DNA of 64,000 bases from Pseudovibrio sp. Alg231-02 (lineage in GTDB: Bacteria; Pseudomonadota; Alphaproteobacteria; Rhizobiales; Stappiaceae). The position numbers were made by a program, and so were the translations under genes. Below the pieces are notes generated by a model. That model did no database searches and was not told where the DNA came from. It was given only the letters and a program-made list of their open reading frames with translations. Of the stretch, positions 28,124 through 37,000 are shown piece after piece. The DNA lies in assembly GCF_900143565.1 (NCBI RefSeq), contig NZ_FREX01000004.1:186001-250000 (forward strand), read 5' to 3'. Each line of letters begins with the position of its first letter. The stretch's first letter is position 1.

Positions 28124-28732
28124 ATGAGTGATACGAACAGGTCCCACTCCGAGTATTCAGAGGACTTCCTTGTACCTGCTTCCAAATCTTCCATTCTCGA
28201 AGCCGCTATAACCTGCTTTGAGAAGTTCGGTTACTTTGAGACCACTTACGCTGATATCGCCGCAAACGCTGGCCTGAAGGTGAAGGATGTAACGCAGGTC
28301 TTTCCTACGAAAGATCAGGTACTTGCCGAATACATCACCACCTATGAAGATGCCCTGCGCATTCAGCTGGATGACCATGACAAGGACGAGGAAACGCAGC
28401 TGCAGCAGATTTACTTCATCTGCAAAACAGCGCTGATTTTCCTGCGCACTCACAGGGTGATCACCGCCATCTGGTTTGAGTTCTATCGCCACAACGTGGC
28501 CAAGGTGGTTTTGCGCCGTTTCTTCGGGCAGATCAAAGCCCGGCTTTCCGATCTGGTCAAGGAAGGTATAGAGCAGGGTAATATCAAAGAGAAAGACGAG
28601 CACGACGTGGTGGAAGCTATAATCGCTCTCGTCGAAGGGACTTTGATCATTTCCCGTCTTGAAGAGTCGACAGACTTCGAACAGCGCTTCGACAATTCAT
28701 GGTCGATCATGGAAGAGGGTCTGCGGGCATAA
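28124..28732 (+). CDS. TetR-family regulator
   Basis: A 202-residue TetR protein. Helix-turn-helix is in residues about 20-65 (SILEAAITCFEKFGYFETTYADIAANAGL split, then VTQVFPTKDQVL). The ATG at 28124 has GAGGCG upstream; a TTG at 28106 is in frame. The turn lacks the usual YYHF aromatic motif (it reads VTQVFPTK), a mild deviation. No clear target: it lies between the methyltransferase and the second TetR gene, all on the same strand but with gaps over 100 bp. Confidence 0.85.
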   Translation: MSDTNRSHSEYSEDFLVPASKSSILEAAITCFEKFGYFETTYADIAANAGLKVKDVTQVFPTKDQVLAEYITTYEDALRIQLDDHDKDEETQLQQIYFICKTALIFLRTHRVITAIWFEFYRHNVAKVVLRRFFGQIKARLSDLVKEGIEQGNIKEKDEHDVVEAIIALVEGTLIISRLEESTDFEQRFDNSWSIMEEGLRA

Positions 28733-28844
28733 CTCAGCCCCGGCCTTCACCCCAGTCATAAACAATCCCCGCTGGTCCACTCAGGGAATTACCCGCATTG
28801 AAATCCTTGTGAATAGACGTCATAAGGGATATTCCGAAGTGGGC

Positions 28845-28859
28845 TAGACGACCGGTCTA
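28845..28859. promoter_or_regulatory. NemR/AcuR-like operator candidate
   Basis: TAGACGACCGGTCTA has 5-bp arms TAGAC/GTCTA and lies 21 bases before the TetR start at 28881. Boxes of the form TAGACC-N-GGTCTA are bound by NemR-type TetR proteins that sense electrophiles. A related TAGACGTC stands at 28814. Confidence 0.6.
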
Positions 28860-28880
28860 TTTTTAATTAAAACACACCTT

Positions 28881-29474
28881 ATGAAGATGAAGAAAAGCGA
28901 AGCCACAAGACTACACATCTTGGAAACCGGGCGTAAATTGATAGCAGAGCAGGGTTTTTCCAGCATGGGCCTGAGCGTACTGTTAAAAACCGCCGGCGTT
29001 CCGAAAGGCTCATTCTATCATTACTTCGAGTCCAAAGAGCACTTTGGTTGCGTACTCGTCCAACAATACCTAGATGAATATATGAGAAGCTTGGATGCCC
29101 TGCTTGCGACAGAGGCTCTAAGCATGCGTGAAAAGCTGTTCCAGTACTGGCACCTTTGGGAGAACTATCAGCACTCCGAGGATGCATCAAAGCACTGTCT
29201 GATCGTAAAGCTAAGCGCGGAAATAGCAGACATTTCTGAAGATATGAGAGAGCTGTTGGCCCAGATGACCACCAGAGTAGAGAAACGTTTAGGCGACATC
29301 ATAGAAGCCGGCATCAAAGACGGTTCTATGGCACCCAAGTTAGAAGCCAGAATGGCCGCTCAGGTGCTCTACCAGATGTGGCTCGGCGCCAGCCTCATCG
29401 GAAAAGTTACACGAGATAAGAAACCACTCCAGAAAGCACTGGAGGTCACAGAAATAATGCTGCCTGCTGCATAA
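28881..29474 (+). CDS. TetR-family regulator, NemR/AcuR-like
   Basis: A 197-residue TetR protein with HTH at about 8-55 (HILETGRKLIAEQGFSSMGL, then VPKGSFYHYFESKEHFG) and the C-terminal domain with ASKHCLIVKLSAEIADIS. The Cys in HCLIVKLSAE corresponds to the position of the redox-active Cys of NemR-type sensors. It directly precedes Ohr, CurA-like and DJ-1 genes, the usual company of electrophile/hypochlorite-responsive TetR repressors, and has a matching operator upstream. Confidence 0.9.
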   Translation: MKMKKSEATRLHILETGRKLIAEQGFSSMGLSVLLKTAGVPKGSFYHYFESKEHFGCVLVQQYLDEYMRSLDALLATEALSMREKLFQYWHLWENYQHSEDASKHCLIVKLSAEIADISEDMRELLAQMTTRVEKRLGDIIEAGIKDGSMAPKLEARMAAQVLYQMWLGASLIGKVTRDKKPLQKALEVTEIMLPAA

Positions 29475-29535
29475 CGCCATCAACCCGTATGAACCCTAGT
29501 CCATCAGACGCCAGTCCAAAATCTAAGGTGAAGAT

Positions 29536-29949
29536 ATGAAAGTCTTCTATGACACTGACACTACAGCAGAAAACGGACGCTCCGCCAAACCGACGTTGAG
29601 CGACGAAGCTGCTAAAATTCGAGTGACCCCTCCAGGAGTTGAAGGCCCTGGCATTACACCAGAAGAACTCTTCGCAGTGGGTTATGCCTCTTGCTTTGAG
29701 CATTCGCTAAAAATGGTTTCCGGACACAAGGAATACCCGTTGAACTCCATTGAGGTGCGTGCAGAAGGCAACGTTATCGAAAAAGCAGAGGGTGGATATG
29801 TACTGGATATTGACCTGCACCTGGAATTCTCTGGTTTGACCCGTGAGCAAGCCGATGACGTGATCCAGACAGCACACACGCTTTGCCCGTACTCCAACGC
29901 GATTTGTGGCAATGTTGACCTGCGCGTTTACACCAAGCTGAATTCATAA
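29536..29949 (+). CDS. ohr: organic hydroperoxide resistance protein, Ohr/OsmC family
   Basis: A 137-residue thiol peroxidase. The two catalytic Cys are C53 (ASCFEHSL) and C117 (CPYSNAI), and the peroxide-activating Arg is in KIRVTPPG near 29. It reduces fatty-acid and other organic hydroperoxides using lipoyl partners. It begins 61 bp after the TetR gene and is followed by the CurA-like reductase 47 bp on, which suggests one operon. It is not accompanied by OhrR, the usual MarR-type regulator. Confidence 0.92.
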   Translation: MKVFYDTDTTAENGRSAKPTLSDEAAKIRVTPPGVEGPGITPEELFAVGYASCFEHSLKMVSGHKEYPLNSIEVRAEGNVIEKAEGGYVLDIDLHLEFSGLTREQADDVIQTAHTLCPYSNAICGNVDLRVYTKLNS

Positions 29950-29996
29950 AATCTAATAATAACAAAGCATTACTGACATTAATTGAGGAACCTGAA

Positions 29997-31028
29997 ATGC
30001 CGCAGAATACCGAAGTGAACCGCCAGATTGTGCTGGCGGAACGCCCTGTCGGGGCTCCAACATCCAAAAACTTCCGTCTTGAAGAAGCCGCTATCCCGAC
30101 ACCGGGTGAAGGCGAGATGCTGCTGCGTACGGTTTATCTGTCTCTGGACCCGTATATGCGCGGTCGTATGAGCGATGCCAAATCCTATGCAGACCCGGTT
30201 GAAATTGGCGATGCTATGGTCGGCGGAACTGTTTCTGTCGTGGTGAAATCCAACCTGAAGAACTTCAGCGAAGGCGACTGGGTGGTGAGCCTGGGTGGTT
30301 GGCAAGACTACTCAATTTCCAACGGCGAGATGGTTTTCAACCTTGGCAAAGAGCCAGCAATGCCATCCTGGGCACTGGGTATTATGGGCATGCCGGGCTT
30401 CACCGCCTACGCTGGTCTGTTGGAAATTGGCGAGCCGAAACCGGGTGAAACCATTGCTGTTGCAGCAGCTTCCGGCCCAGTTGGCGCAACCGTTGGCCAG
30501 ATCGGCAAGATCAAAGGCTGCCGCGTTGTTGGCATCGCGGGCGGTGCGGAAAAGTGCAAGCACGCCGTCGATAACCTTGGTTTTGACGTCTGTCTTGACC
30601 GCAACTCTCCAACCTTCGCGCAGGACCTGAAAGCCGCCTGTCCGGACGGAATTGACGTTTATTTTGAGAACGTTGGCGGTGCTGTGTTTGATGCGGTCTT
30701 GCCGCTTCTCAACGCAAATGCCCGTATTCCGCTGTGTGGATTGATCTCTCAATACAACGCAACAAGCCTGCCGGATGGTCCGGATCGTATGGGCCTGTTG
30801 ATGGGCACTTTGCTGGTGAAGAAGATCCGCATGCAGGGCTTCATCATCTTTGACAGTTTCCCAAATCTTTACCCTAAATTCGCAGCGGATATGCAGCAGT
30901 GGATTGCAGAGGGTAAAGTGAAGTACCGCGAGCAAATGGTAGACGGTTTGGAAAATGCGCCGGAAGCTTTCATGGGCCTCCTCGAAGGCAAGAACTTCGG
31001 CAAACTCGTCGTAAAAATCGGCGACTAA
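29997..31028 (+). CDS. NADPH-dependent alkenal/one reductase, zinc-independent MDR (CurA-like)
   Basis: A 343-residue medium-chain reductase of the leukotriene B4 dehydrogenase/CurA group. LSLDPYMRGRMSD near 42-55 is the family signature, AAASGPVGATVGQIGKIKGC near 155-175 binds NADPH, and YFENVGG follows near 225. No zinc ligands are seen. Such enzymes reduce the double bond of reactive enals, enones and curcumin. The operon context with Ohr and DJ-1 points to detoxification. Confidence 0.92.
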   Translation: MPQNTEVNRQIVLAERPVGAPTSKNFRLEEAAIPTPGEGEMLLRTVYLSLDPYMRGRMSDAKSYADPVEIGDAMVGGTVSVVVKSNLKNFSEGDWVVSLGGWQDYSISNGEMVFNLGKEPAMPSWALGIMGMPGFTAYAGLLEIGEPKPGETIAVAAASGPVGATVGQIGKIKGCRVVGIAGGAEKCKHAVDNLGFDVCLDRNSPTFAQDLKAACPDGIDVYFENVGGAVFDAVLPLLNANARIPLCGLISQYNATSLPDGPDRMGLLMGTLLVKKIRMQGFIIFDSFPNLYPKFAADMQQWIAEGKVKYREQMVDGLENAPEAFMGLLEGKNFGKLVVKIGD

Positions 31029-31118
31029 TCTCTAAACGAGAACAACAAAAACAACACGAACACCAGTGCCACGGCACTGGTGGCTACTCCCCCTATGCCT
31101 GCTGAAAGGTAGATCACA

Positions 31119-31796
31119 ATGAACGTGCTTATGGTCCTCACATCCCACGACGAGCTGGGCAACACAGGCGAAAAGACCGGCTTCTGGCTAGAAGAGTTCG
31201 CGGCCCCTTACTACGTCTTCAAAGACGCTGGCGCGACAATCACTCTGGCCTCTCCTGCTGGCGGACAGCCTCCATTGGATCCCAAAAGCGACCTGCCGGA
31301 TTTCCAGACTGCCGCAACTGACCGCTTTAAGGCTGATGCTGCTGCAAACGAAGCTTTGGCCAACACCGTGAAACTGGACAGCGTTTCTGCCGATGCATTT
31401 GACGCTGTGTTTTACCCCGGTGGCCATGGCCCACTGTGGGATCTGGTAGATAACACAGCCTCTATCTCTCTGATCGAGCAGCTGTATTCCGCTGGCAAAC
31501 CTGTCGGCGTTGTCTGTCATGCCTCTGCCGCACTGGTCAACGCTAAGGCTGCAGATGGCTCTGCGCTGGTTAACGGCAAGAAGGTCACTGGCTTTTCCAA
31601 TACAGAAGAAGACGCTGTGCAGCTGACTGACGTTGTGCCGTTGTTGGTGGAAGATGCCTTGCAGGAAAAAGGCGCAATCTATGAGAAGGGCGCTGACTGG
31701 GGTTCTTTCATTCTGGAAGATGGCAATCTGATCTCCGGTCAGAACCCGGCTTCCTCTGAAGCTGCAGCAAAAGCAATTCTGGCGCGCTTGAGCTAA
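31119..31796 (+). CDS. DJ-1/PfpI-family protein (Hsp31/glyoxalase III-like)
   Basis: A 225-residue class I glutamine amidotransferase-like protein of the Hsp31-type. The nucleophile elbow has C133 (GVVCHASAAL), the conserved Glu is near 24-26 (FWLEEFAAPY), and YPGGHGPLWDL near 99-109 is a family signature. Members act as methylglyoxal hydratases or chaperones. It completes the electrophile-defence run and is followed by a terminator. Confidence 0.92.
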   Translation: MNVLMVLTSHDELGNTGEKTGFWLEEFAAPYYVFKDAGATITLASPAGGQPPLDPKSDLPDFQTAATDRFKADAAANEALANTVKLDSVSADAFDAVFYPGGHGPLWDLVDNTASISLIEQLYSAGKPVGVVCHASAALVNAKAADGSALVNGKKVTGFSNTEEDAVQLTDVVPLLVEDALQEKGAIYEKGADWGSFILEDGNLISGQNPASSEAAAKAILARLS

Positions 31797-31820
31797 GCCT
31801 CTAGCATTCCCCATTATGAG

Positions 31821-31856
31821 AACCGGTGCGGAGTTATGCTCTGTGCCGGTTTTTTA
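31821..31856 (+). terminator. terminator after the DJ-1 gene
   Basis: A 13-bp stem that includes several G-T pairs (31821-31833 with 31838-31850 approximately) followed by six T residues. It ends the ohr-reductase-DJ-1 transcript. Confidence 0.85.
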
Positions 31857-31966
31857 TTGTCCGCTCCATGACGGGCATAAGTCCCACCAGTTCAGTTTGC
31901 GTTCCTTTGTGCGTTCGTTTGCGTTCTTTACGTTTTGCGTGCGTTGCAAGGTAAAATAAGCCACTC

Positions 31967-32515
31967 TTACGCAGCCTGCCTGGCACCCAGCAGAGCTTTG
32001 ACCACCGCCTCCATCTTTTCCGAATAATCCTTCGCATTTGCAGAGGTAACAAAGACCCCTTTGGCAGCCAGCACGAGGACCATGGTTGTCTCTGCAGGAG
32101 AAGGCGAGAGCTGTCTGTCTTCGATGAATTTTTCTAAGCAGTTCTCAAAACGGTCGATAGGTGTTTCTGCTCTGGATGCGACCAGCTGTAACCCGCCCTC
32201 CAATATGTCAGCACCATGAGGTGACCGGCAGACCATCGATACATGATCCCCGCCCCACCGCTCGAACGCCTCCAGAATAGCATCCAGCGCAGCATCGGGT
32301 GGTGCGTTGTCCAACACGGCGATGGCCGTGTCATTCACCTCGGACATAAACTCCAGCAATGCCCAGTCACGCACATGATCTTTCGACTTGAAGCGATTGT
32401 ACAGCGTCTGCCGTGTGACCCCGACAGCCTCTGCCAGATCACTCATGGTTGTCTTTTGAAGGCCGTAGTGGCTGAGCAGCTCGACCACGGGCTTGTAGTT
32501 GATCATCGATGCCAT
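31967..32515 (-). CDS. TetR-family regulator divergent from tandem DJ-1 gene
   Basis: A 182-residue TetR protein. HTH appears in the first 50 residues (VVELLSHYGLQKTTMSDLAEAVG, then VTRQTLYNRFKSKDHV). The ATG at 32515 is chosen; the open frame to 32611 runs through the promoter and overlaps the divergent gene. It probably represses itself and the divergent tandem DJ-1 gene 94 bp away. Confidence 0.88.
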   Translation of the reverse strand: MASMINYKPVVELLSHYGLQKTTMSDLAEAVGVTRQTLYNRFKSKDHVRDWALLEFMSEVNDTAIAVLDNAPPDAALDAILEAFERWGGDHVSMVCRSPHGADILEGGLQLVASRAETPIDRFENCLEKFIEDRQLSPSPAETTMVLVLAAKGVFVTSANAKDYSEKMEAVVKALLGARQAA

Positions 32516-32522
32516 TTGACTC

Positions 32523-32550
32523 TTTTTACATTTTTTATATAACTTGTCAA
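32523..32550 (-). promoter_or_regulatory. candidate promoter of the TetR gene
   Basis: On the minus strand TTGACA (32550-32545) and TAAAAA (32528-32523) are separated by 16 bases that include TATATAAAA. TTTTGACA and TGTAAAA flank the spacer as an imperfect inverted repeat, a possible operator for the TetR protein. Confidence 0.45.
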
Positions 32551-32609
32551 AATTGAATGACGAGAATCTTTGGTTGGGCTCGCCCCACTGAAGGAAATGG
32601 AGTGTCCCC

Positions 32610-33929
32610 ATGAAACGCTATCGTATCGGTTATGTTGCAGTGCCGGGCTTCAATGAATCCGAACTTGGCGAAATGCAGGCCGTTCTGGGTATCAATCCAC
32701 TCAATCGTCCCAGTATTATTGGCGCGACCACAAAACCAGTAACTGGTCAGCATGGTCTGACCCTTGTGCCAAATCGTGTCTTTCAAGACCGCACACCACT
32801 CGATGTGCTGGTCATTCCAGACATTCCGACAGCAGCACAGGATGATCCTGCCTTCCACGCTTTTCTGACCGATCAGTGCTCGCGGGTTGCCTACGTGGTT
32901 GCCTCAAGCGGCGGCGTTCTTACGCTTGCCAAGGCCGATGTGTTGGAAGGCAAAACCGCAACTGCAGATGATCAGGGAACAAAATTGCTGGCTGACTACG
33001 GCGTCAAACCAGTGTTTGAACGCAGGGCAGTGGTGGATGGCAAATTTTACACCGCAGGTCATTCCACAGGCATGATCGAAGCTGCCTTCATGGTGCTGGA
33101 AAAGCTACGCGGCACCAGCTTTGCCAAGTTTGCAGAGCTGACACTGGAATACGACCCGCATCCTCAGTTCACCGCTCACACTCCAAAAAAGCCAGTGGAG
33201 CTGACAGCTGGCGATGCCCCAACCATCGCTATGGCACTGCCCTCAGGATGTTATTTGCCAGACTTCTTGGGGGCAGTGGAAGTTTTGAGTGCGTTCCCCA
33301 ACTCTAAGCTTCATGTGGTCTCTCACGACAAAACTCCAGTGCAATGCTTGCTTGGCCCCAGGGTCGTGCCAACAACCACCTTTGCCACGTGCCCGCAGGT
33401 TGACTTCGTCATCATGGGTGCAACACAGCCAATGCTGCTGAAAGACAAGGAACTGCTGGATTTCATCCGGCGACAGGAACCTGCTGCAAAAGGCATGATT
33501 TCCGTCTGTGCAGGAACATTGGTGTATGCAGCAGCTGGCATTCTGGATGGCAAAACAGCCACCTCCAATTTCCATCACACCCCGTTGCTAGACAAACTCG
33601 GCGCTAAATCCAGCGGAACAGAGGTGGCGGTTGATGGCAAGTTTTACAGCGCGGGCCCTGCCATCGGCTCCTATGAAGTCGCGCTGAAAGCAGTCCGTGA
33701 CATGTATGGAATAGATATCGCGCACCACATTGAGCAAAACGTGCTGGAATACGCACCCAAGCCAGTCTTTGGCGTCGGCTCGCCGGAAAAGGCAGGTAAG
33801 TGGTTAGCCCGTATCAGCAAATACCTCATTGCAGCAAGCTTACCCTTTTACCTGAGCGCAGGCCGCAGAGGCGCCAGATATGTCAAATCTCAGGCATCAG
33901 CGAGGCTTTTGAAACCAACAAGCACTTGA
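32610..33929 (+). CDS. tandem DJ-1/PfpI-domain protein with one Cys-to-Ser site
   Basis: A 439-residue protein made of two DJ-1/PfpI domains, about 1-185 and 200-390, plus a basic C-terminal tail with one hydrophobic patch. The second domain keeps the nucleophile elbow C300-A-G with LDGKTATSN after it. The first aligns at the same place with S100 (ASSGGVL, then LEGKTATAD), so it has lost the catalytic Cys. Each half ends with VDGKFY(T/S)AG. Possibly one domain is catalytic and the other structural; isonitrile-hydratase-like activity is an option. The start is ATG, 94 bp from the divergent TetR. Confidence 0.85.
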   Translation: MKRYRIGYVAVPGFNESELGEMQAVLGINPLNRPSIIGATTKPVTGQHGLTLVPNRVFQDRTPLDVLVIPDIPTAAQDDPAFHAFLTDQCSRVAYVVASSGGVLTLAKADVLEGKTATADDQGTKLLADYGVKPVFERRAVVDGKFYTAGHSTGMIEAAFMVLEKLRGTSFAKFAELTLEYDPHPQFTAHTPKKPVELTAGDAPTIAMALPSGCYLPDFLGAVEVLSAFPNSKLHVVSHDKTPVQCLLGPRVVPTTTFATCPQVDFVIMGATQPMLLKDKELLDFIRRQEPAAKGMISVCAGTLVYAAAGILDGKTATSNFHHTPLLDKLGAKSSGTEVAVDGKFYSAGPAIGSYEVALKAVRDMYGIDIAHHIEQNVLEYAPKPVFGVGSPEKAGKWLARISKYLIAASLPFYLSAGRRGARYVKSQASARLLKPTST

Positions 33930-34024
33930 TCGGCCTTTGCCCCTATCACTCCTCAAAGACAACGGAACACTGAGTGAGTTGGCCGAGTGTACACTCCACA
34001 CCCTACGCTTCCCTTGGCCAGCAA

Positions 34025-34057
34025 GCATACTGGAGCACCCAAGCCGCTCCAGTATGC
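34025..34057. terminator. hairpin between tandem DJ-1 and autotransporter genes
   Basis: A perfect 12-bp stem (34025-34036 with 34046-34057) with a 9-base loop sits just after the stop codon of the minus-strand autotransporter. No T run follows, so it may be a transcript-stabilising stem or a weak terminator. Confidence 0.55.
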
Positions 34058-34069
34058 ACTCCCGTTTGA

Positions 34070-37000
34070 TCAGAATTTATAAGACACACGTCCGAAGAAG
34101 GCTGTATTTCGGGTGTTTTCGCCGTACTCTCCCAGCACACCAACAGAAGCCCCAAAGTTGCCTTTGGAGTATTCCAGTGAGGCAGAGGCACGCGCCAGTG
34201 TCTGGTCAATATCGCTGATCACAGACGCCTTACCGTTTGCACCTGAACGCAACACATCCTTAAACCCGCCATCACCCAAAACCTGACGCAAGCCAGCACG
34301 CAGATTGGCTTTCAGCTCACCCTCCTGCACCTGATATGTGCCTGCCCAACCGAGGGAGGCATCAACTGAGAACTGGTGATTGTTGATAGCGTCATAGCTC
34401 ACATCCGGCACACCCTGATTGTCGACGCCGAATGCGCCGCGAGAGTGCCAAAGATGGCTCAGTCCAACTTCCGGCATGAAGGTGTTGTTGCCATACTCCC
34501 AGATGTGCTTGGCCGCGACACGGGTCAACAGGTTCTGGCTGTCATAGGTCTCGCTCGCCTGTGCTGAACCATCCTTATAGGTGTTGCTGGTGTGATAGAA
34601 CGTGCTTTGCCCGGTAAGCAGCACCGCATCTTTGCGATATGCGCCCTGTACACCAAAGCCATAGGTATCGACCGTTTCTTTGGCCTGATCATAGATGCCG
34701 TTGAAATCCAGTGCACTGTGACCGTAAAAGACGTTCGCCCCAACAATCAGATCCGGCGAAACGACACGATTGTAACCTGTCACCACACCTGTAGTGCTGG
34801 CAGAGTAGCCCAGATCACCATCCAGGTTTTGCTGATAAAGATGTAGAGGGGCTGCATAAAACACACCATACTGCTCAGCAAGGTGAGACTGGCCTGCCAT
34901 ATCAGCAACAGCTTTTTCTGCATCCGATGTTGGCTTACCATCATATGCCAGCAGCAAACCTTCTCCGCTGGCGCTTTCCCCCTTTAGCATCAGGTCTGTC
35001 AGCAACCCTTCACCAATGCGCTGCGTGGCATCAATCACCCCACGTTGCTGCTGCGCGACCAGCTGCGGACTGGAAACTTCCGGCGCATATCTGAAGATCA
35101 CCTCTTGATTGGTGGTACCCCAACTGCTTTCAACAGCCTCAGCACTCCAGCCATGGCCAACAACACCGCTTGCATCCAGTTGAGTAAACTGCTGAACATC
35201 CTGACCATCAACGAGATCAGGGATCTCATAGGCCACATCTATCTTCGTCGAGTTGGAAAAGTGCACATGCAGCGTGGCATTGTTGAACGTCACATTGTTG
35301 GGATCATCCGCCTGGATGGTCCCGCTGAAGTTCTCATCCAAATCATCCCGGAAGAGGATGCCATAGGAGTTTACGGTCAACGCATTTGATCCGGCATGCA
35401 CCTGATAAGCCTCGGACCCCGCGCCGCCAGTTGCGGTTGCTACAATCAAACCGCTGTTGTTGAGGGTCGTTGCGCCGTTGAGCACAACACCATAGGCGAG
35501 GGCTTTATCCTGCGTTCCGTTGGACGTACCAGCCGTGGCAGAAACTTCAATCAGGTTTGTATTGGTGAACTCACCTTCAACACCATAGCGTGTGGTGCCA
35601 TTTACATAACCGATACCGAAGGCACGTGCTGCGCCGTTGGCTTTCGCCGCATTCAGGCTTTCTGCTGTTCCCCCAAAGGCCCGTACGAAAATCGTCCCAC
35701 TGTTGGCTTTCGCATCCCCTTTGATCCCGACCGCGAGACCTTCGGCATTTGCGGTTTTGTCGCCTCCCGTGGTGGCGGTTTTGCCTTGGGCTAGTGCTTC
35801 GATCCAGCCTTTGTTCTCACCGCCAAGTGAGCCATCAAGAGCTGACACGTCAGCATAGCCATAAGCGTTACCACCCACTGAACTTGCAGTTCCGCCGGTT
35901 GCCCTCGCAACAACTACACCCAAATTATCGGTGGTCACATTCGGGTCCGTGTTACGAATACCGTTGTAGACACCAATCGCTTCAGCAGACGCACTCGCAT
36001 TTCCGCTGCCCGTAGCTGTCGCAGAGCCGCCTTCCGTCAACGCAAAGATGCGACCTTTATTGGTCCCACCAAGTGCACCAAAAATCCCCATAACGCGGGT
36101 CGTTGCTGAAGCATGGCTGTTTCCCTCAGCTTCAGCCGTCCCACCAATGCCTACAGCTCGAATCAAACCAGAGTTATCTTTAGTCAGCCCATTGTTGTTG
36201 CCATAAACATTTGCACCCGCTTCGGCGGAAGTAGCGCCATTGGCTGTCGCTGTCCCGCCCTGACCAAATGCAATAACATCGCCGCTGTTACTGCCGTTTA
36301 TGTAATCATTGACACCAACAGCAATGGCAATTGCATCAGCACCATTCCCCGTGGTCCCATCGCTAATCGCGATTCCGGCAAAAGCTTCAACGCGAATTAC
36401 ACCAGAGTTGTCCCCTTCGAGCCTGTTTTCGACACCAAAAGCAAACGCATTGGCGTTGGCTATGAGGCCAGAGGCGGTTCCGGCACGAGCACGAATATCA
36501 ATCTCGCCCGAATTATCGTCATTCAGGTTGAATTTCGTACCAGAGGCTTGAGCAGACGCATCCGCATTTCCGTTTCCAGAGGTCGCCTTAGCATCCCCCC
36601 CGGCAGCATTCACGAGAATAAGACCGCTGTTCGCTTTGATATTTCCACTCACACCCACCGCCAGTGTTTTGGAGTTCGCAGCAGCACTGCTGGTCGTTTC
36701 TGATTGACCAGCACTTGAAATCACGCTTATCCGGCCCGTGTTACCAACCTGAAGATCTCCCTGGATGCCATAGGCATCAGCAGCGGCTATGGCTTCTCCA
36801 TCCGTTGCAGTCGCTTTGGTACGTCTGTTATCAGCATCAACAAGAATGAGGCCACTATTGCTTTTAACATGCCCCATCACACCGACCGCAAGTGATTGGG
36901 AATTTGAAGCAGCGCTACCGGTCGTCTCTGACCGACCAGCACGTGCAGTCACATCAATCTGACCCGTGTTACTCCCTCGAAGATCTCCATGGATGCCATA

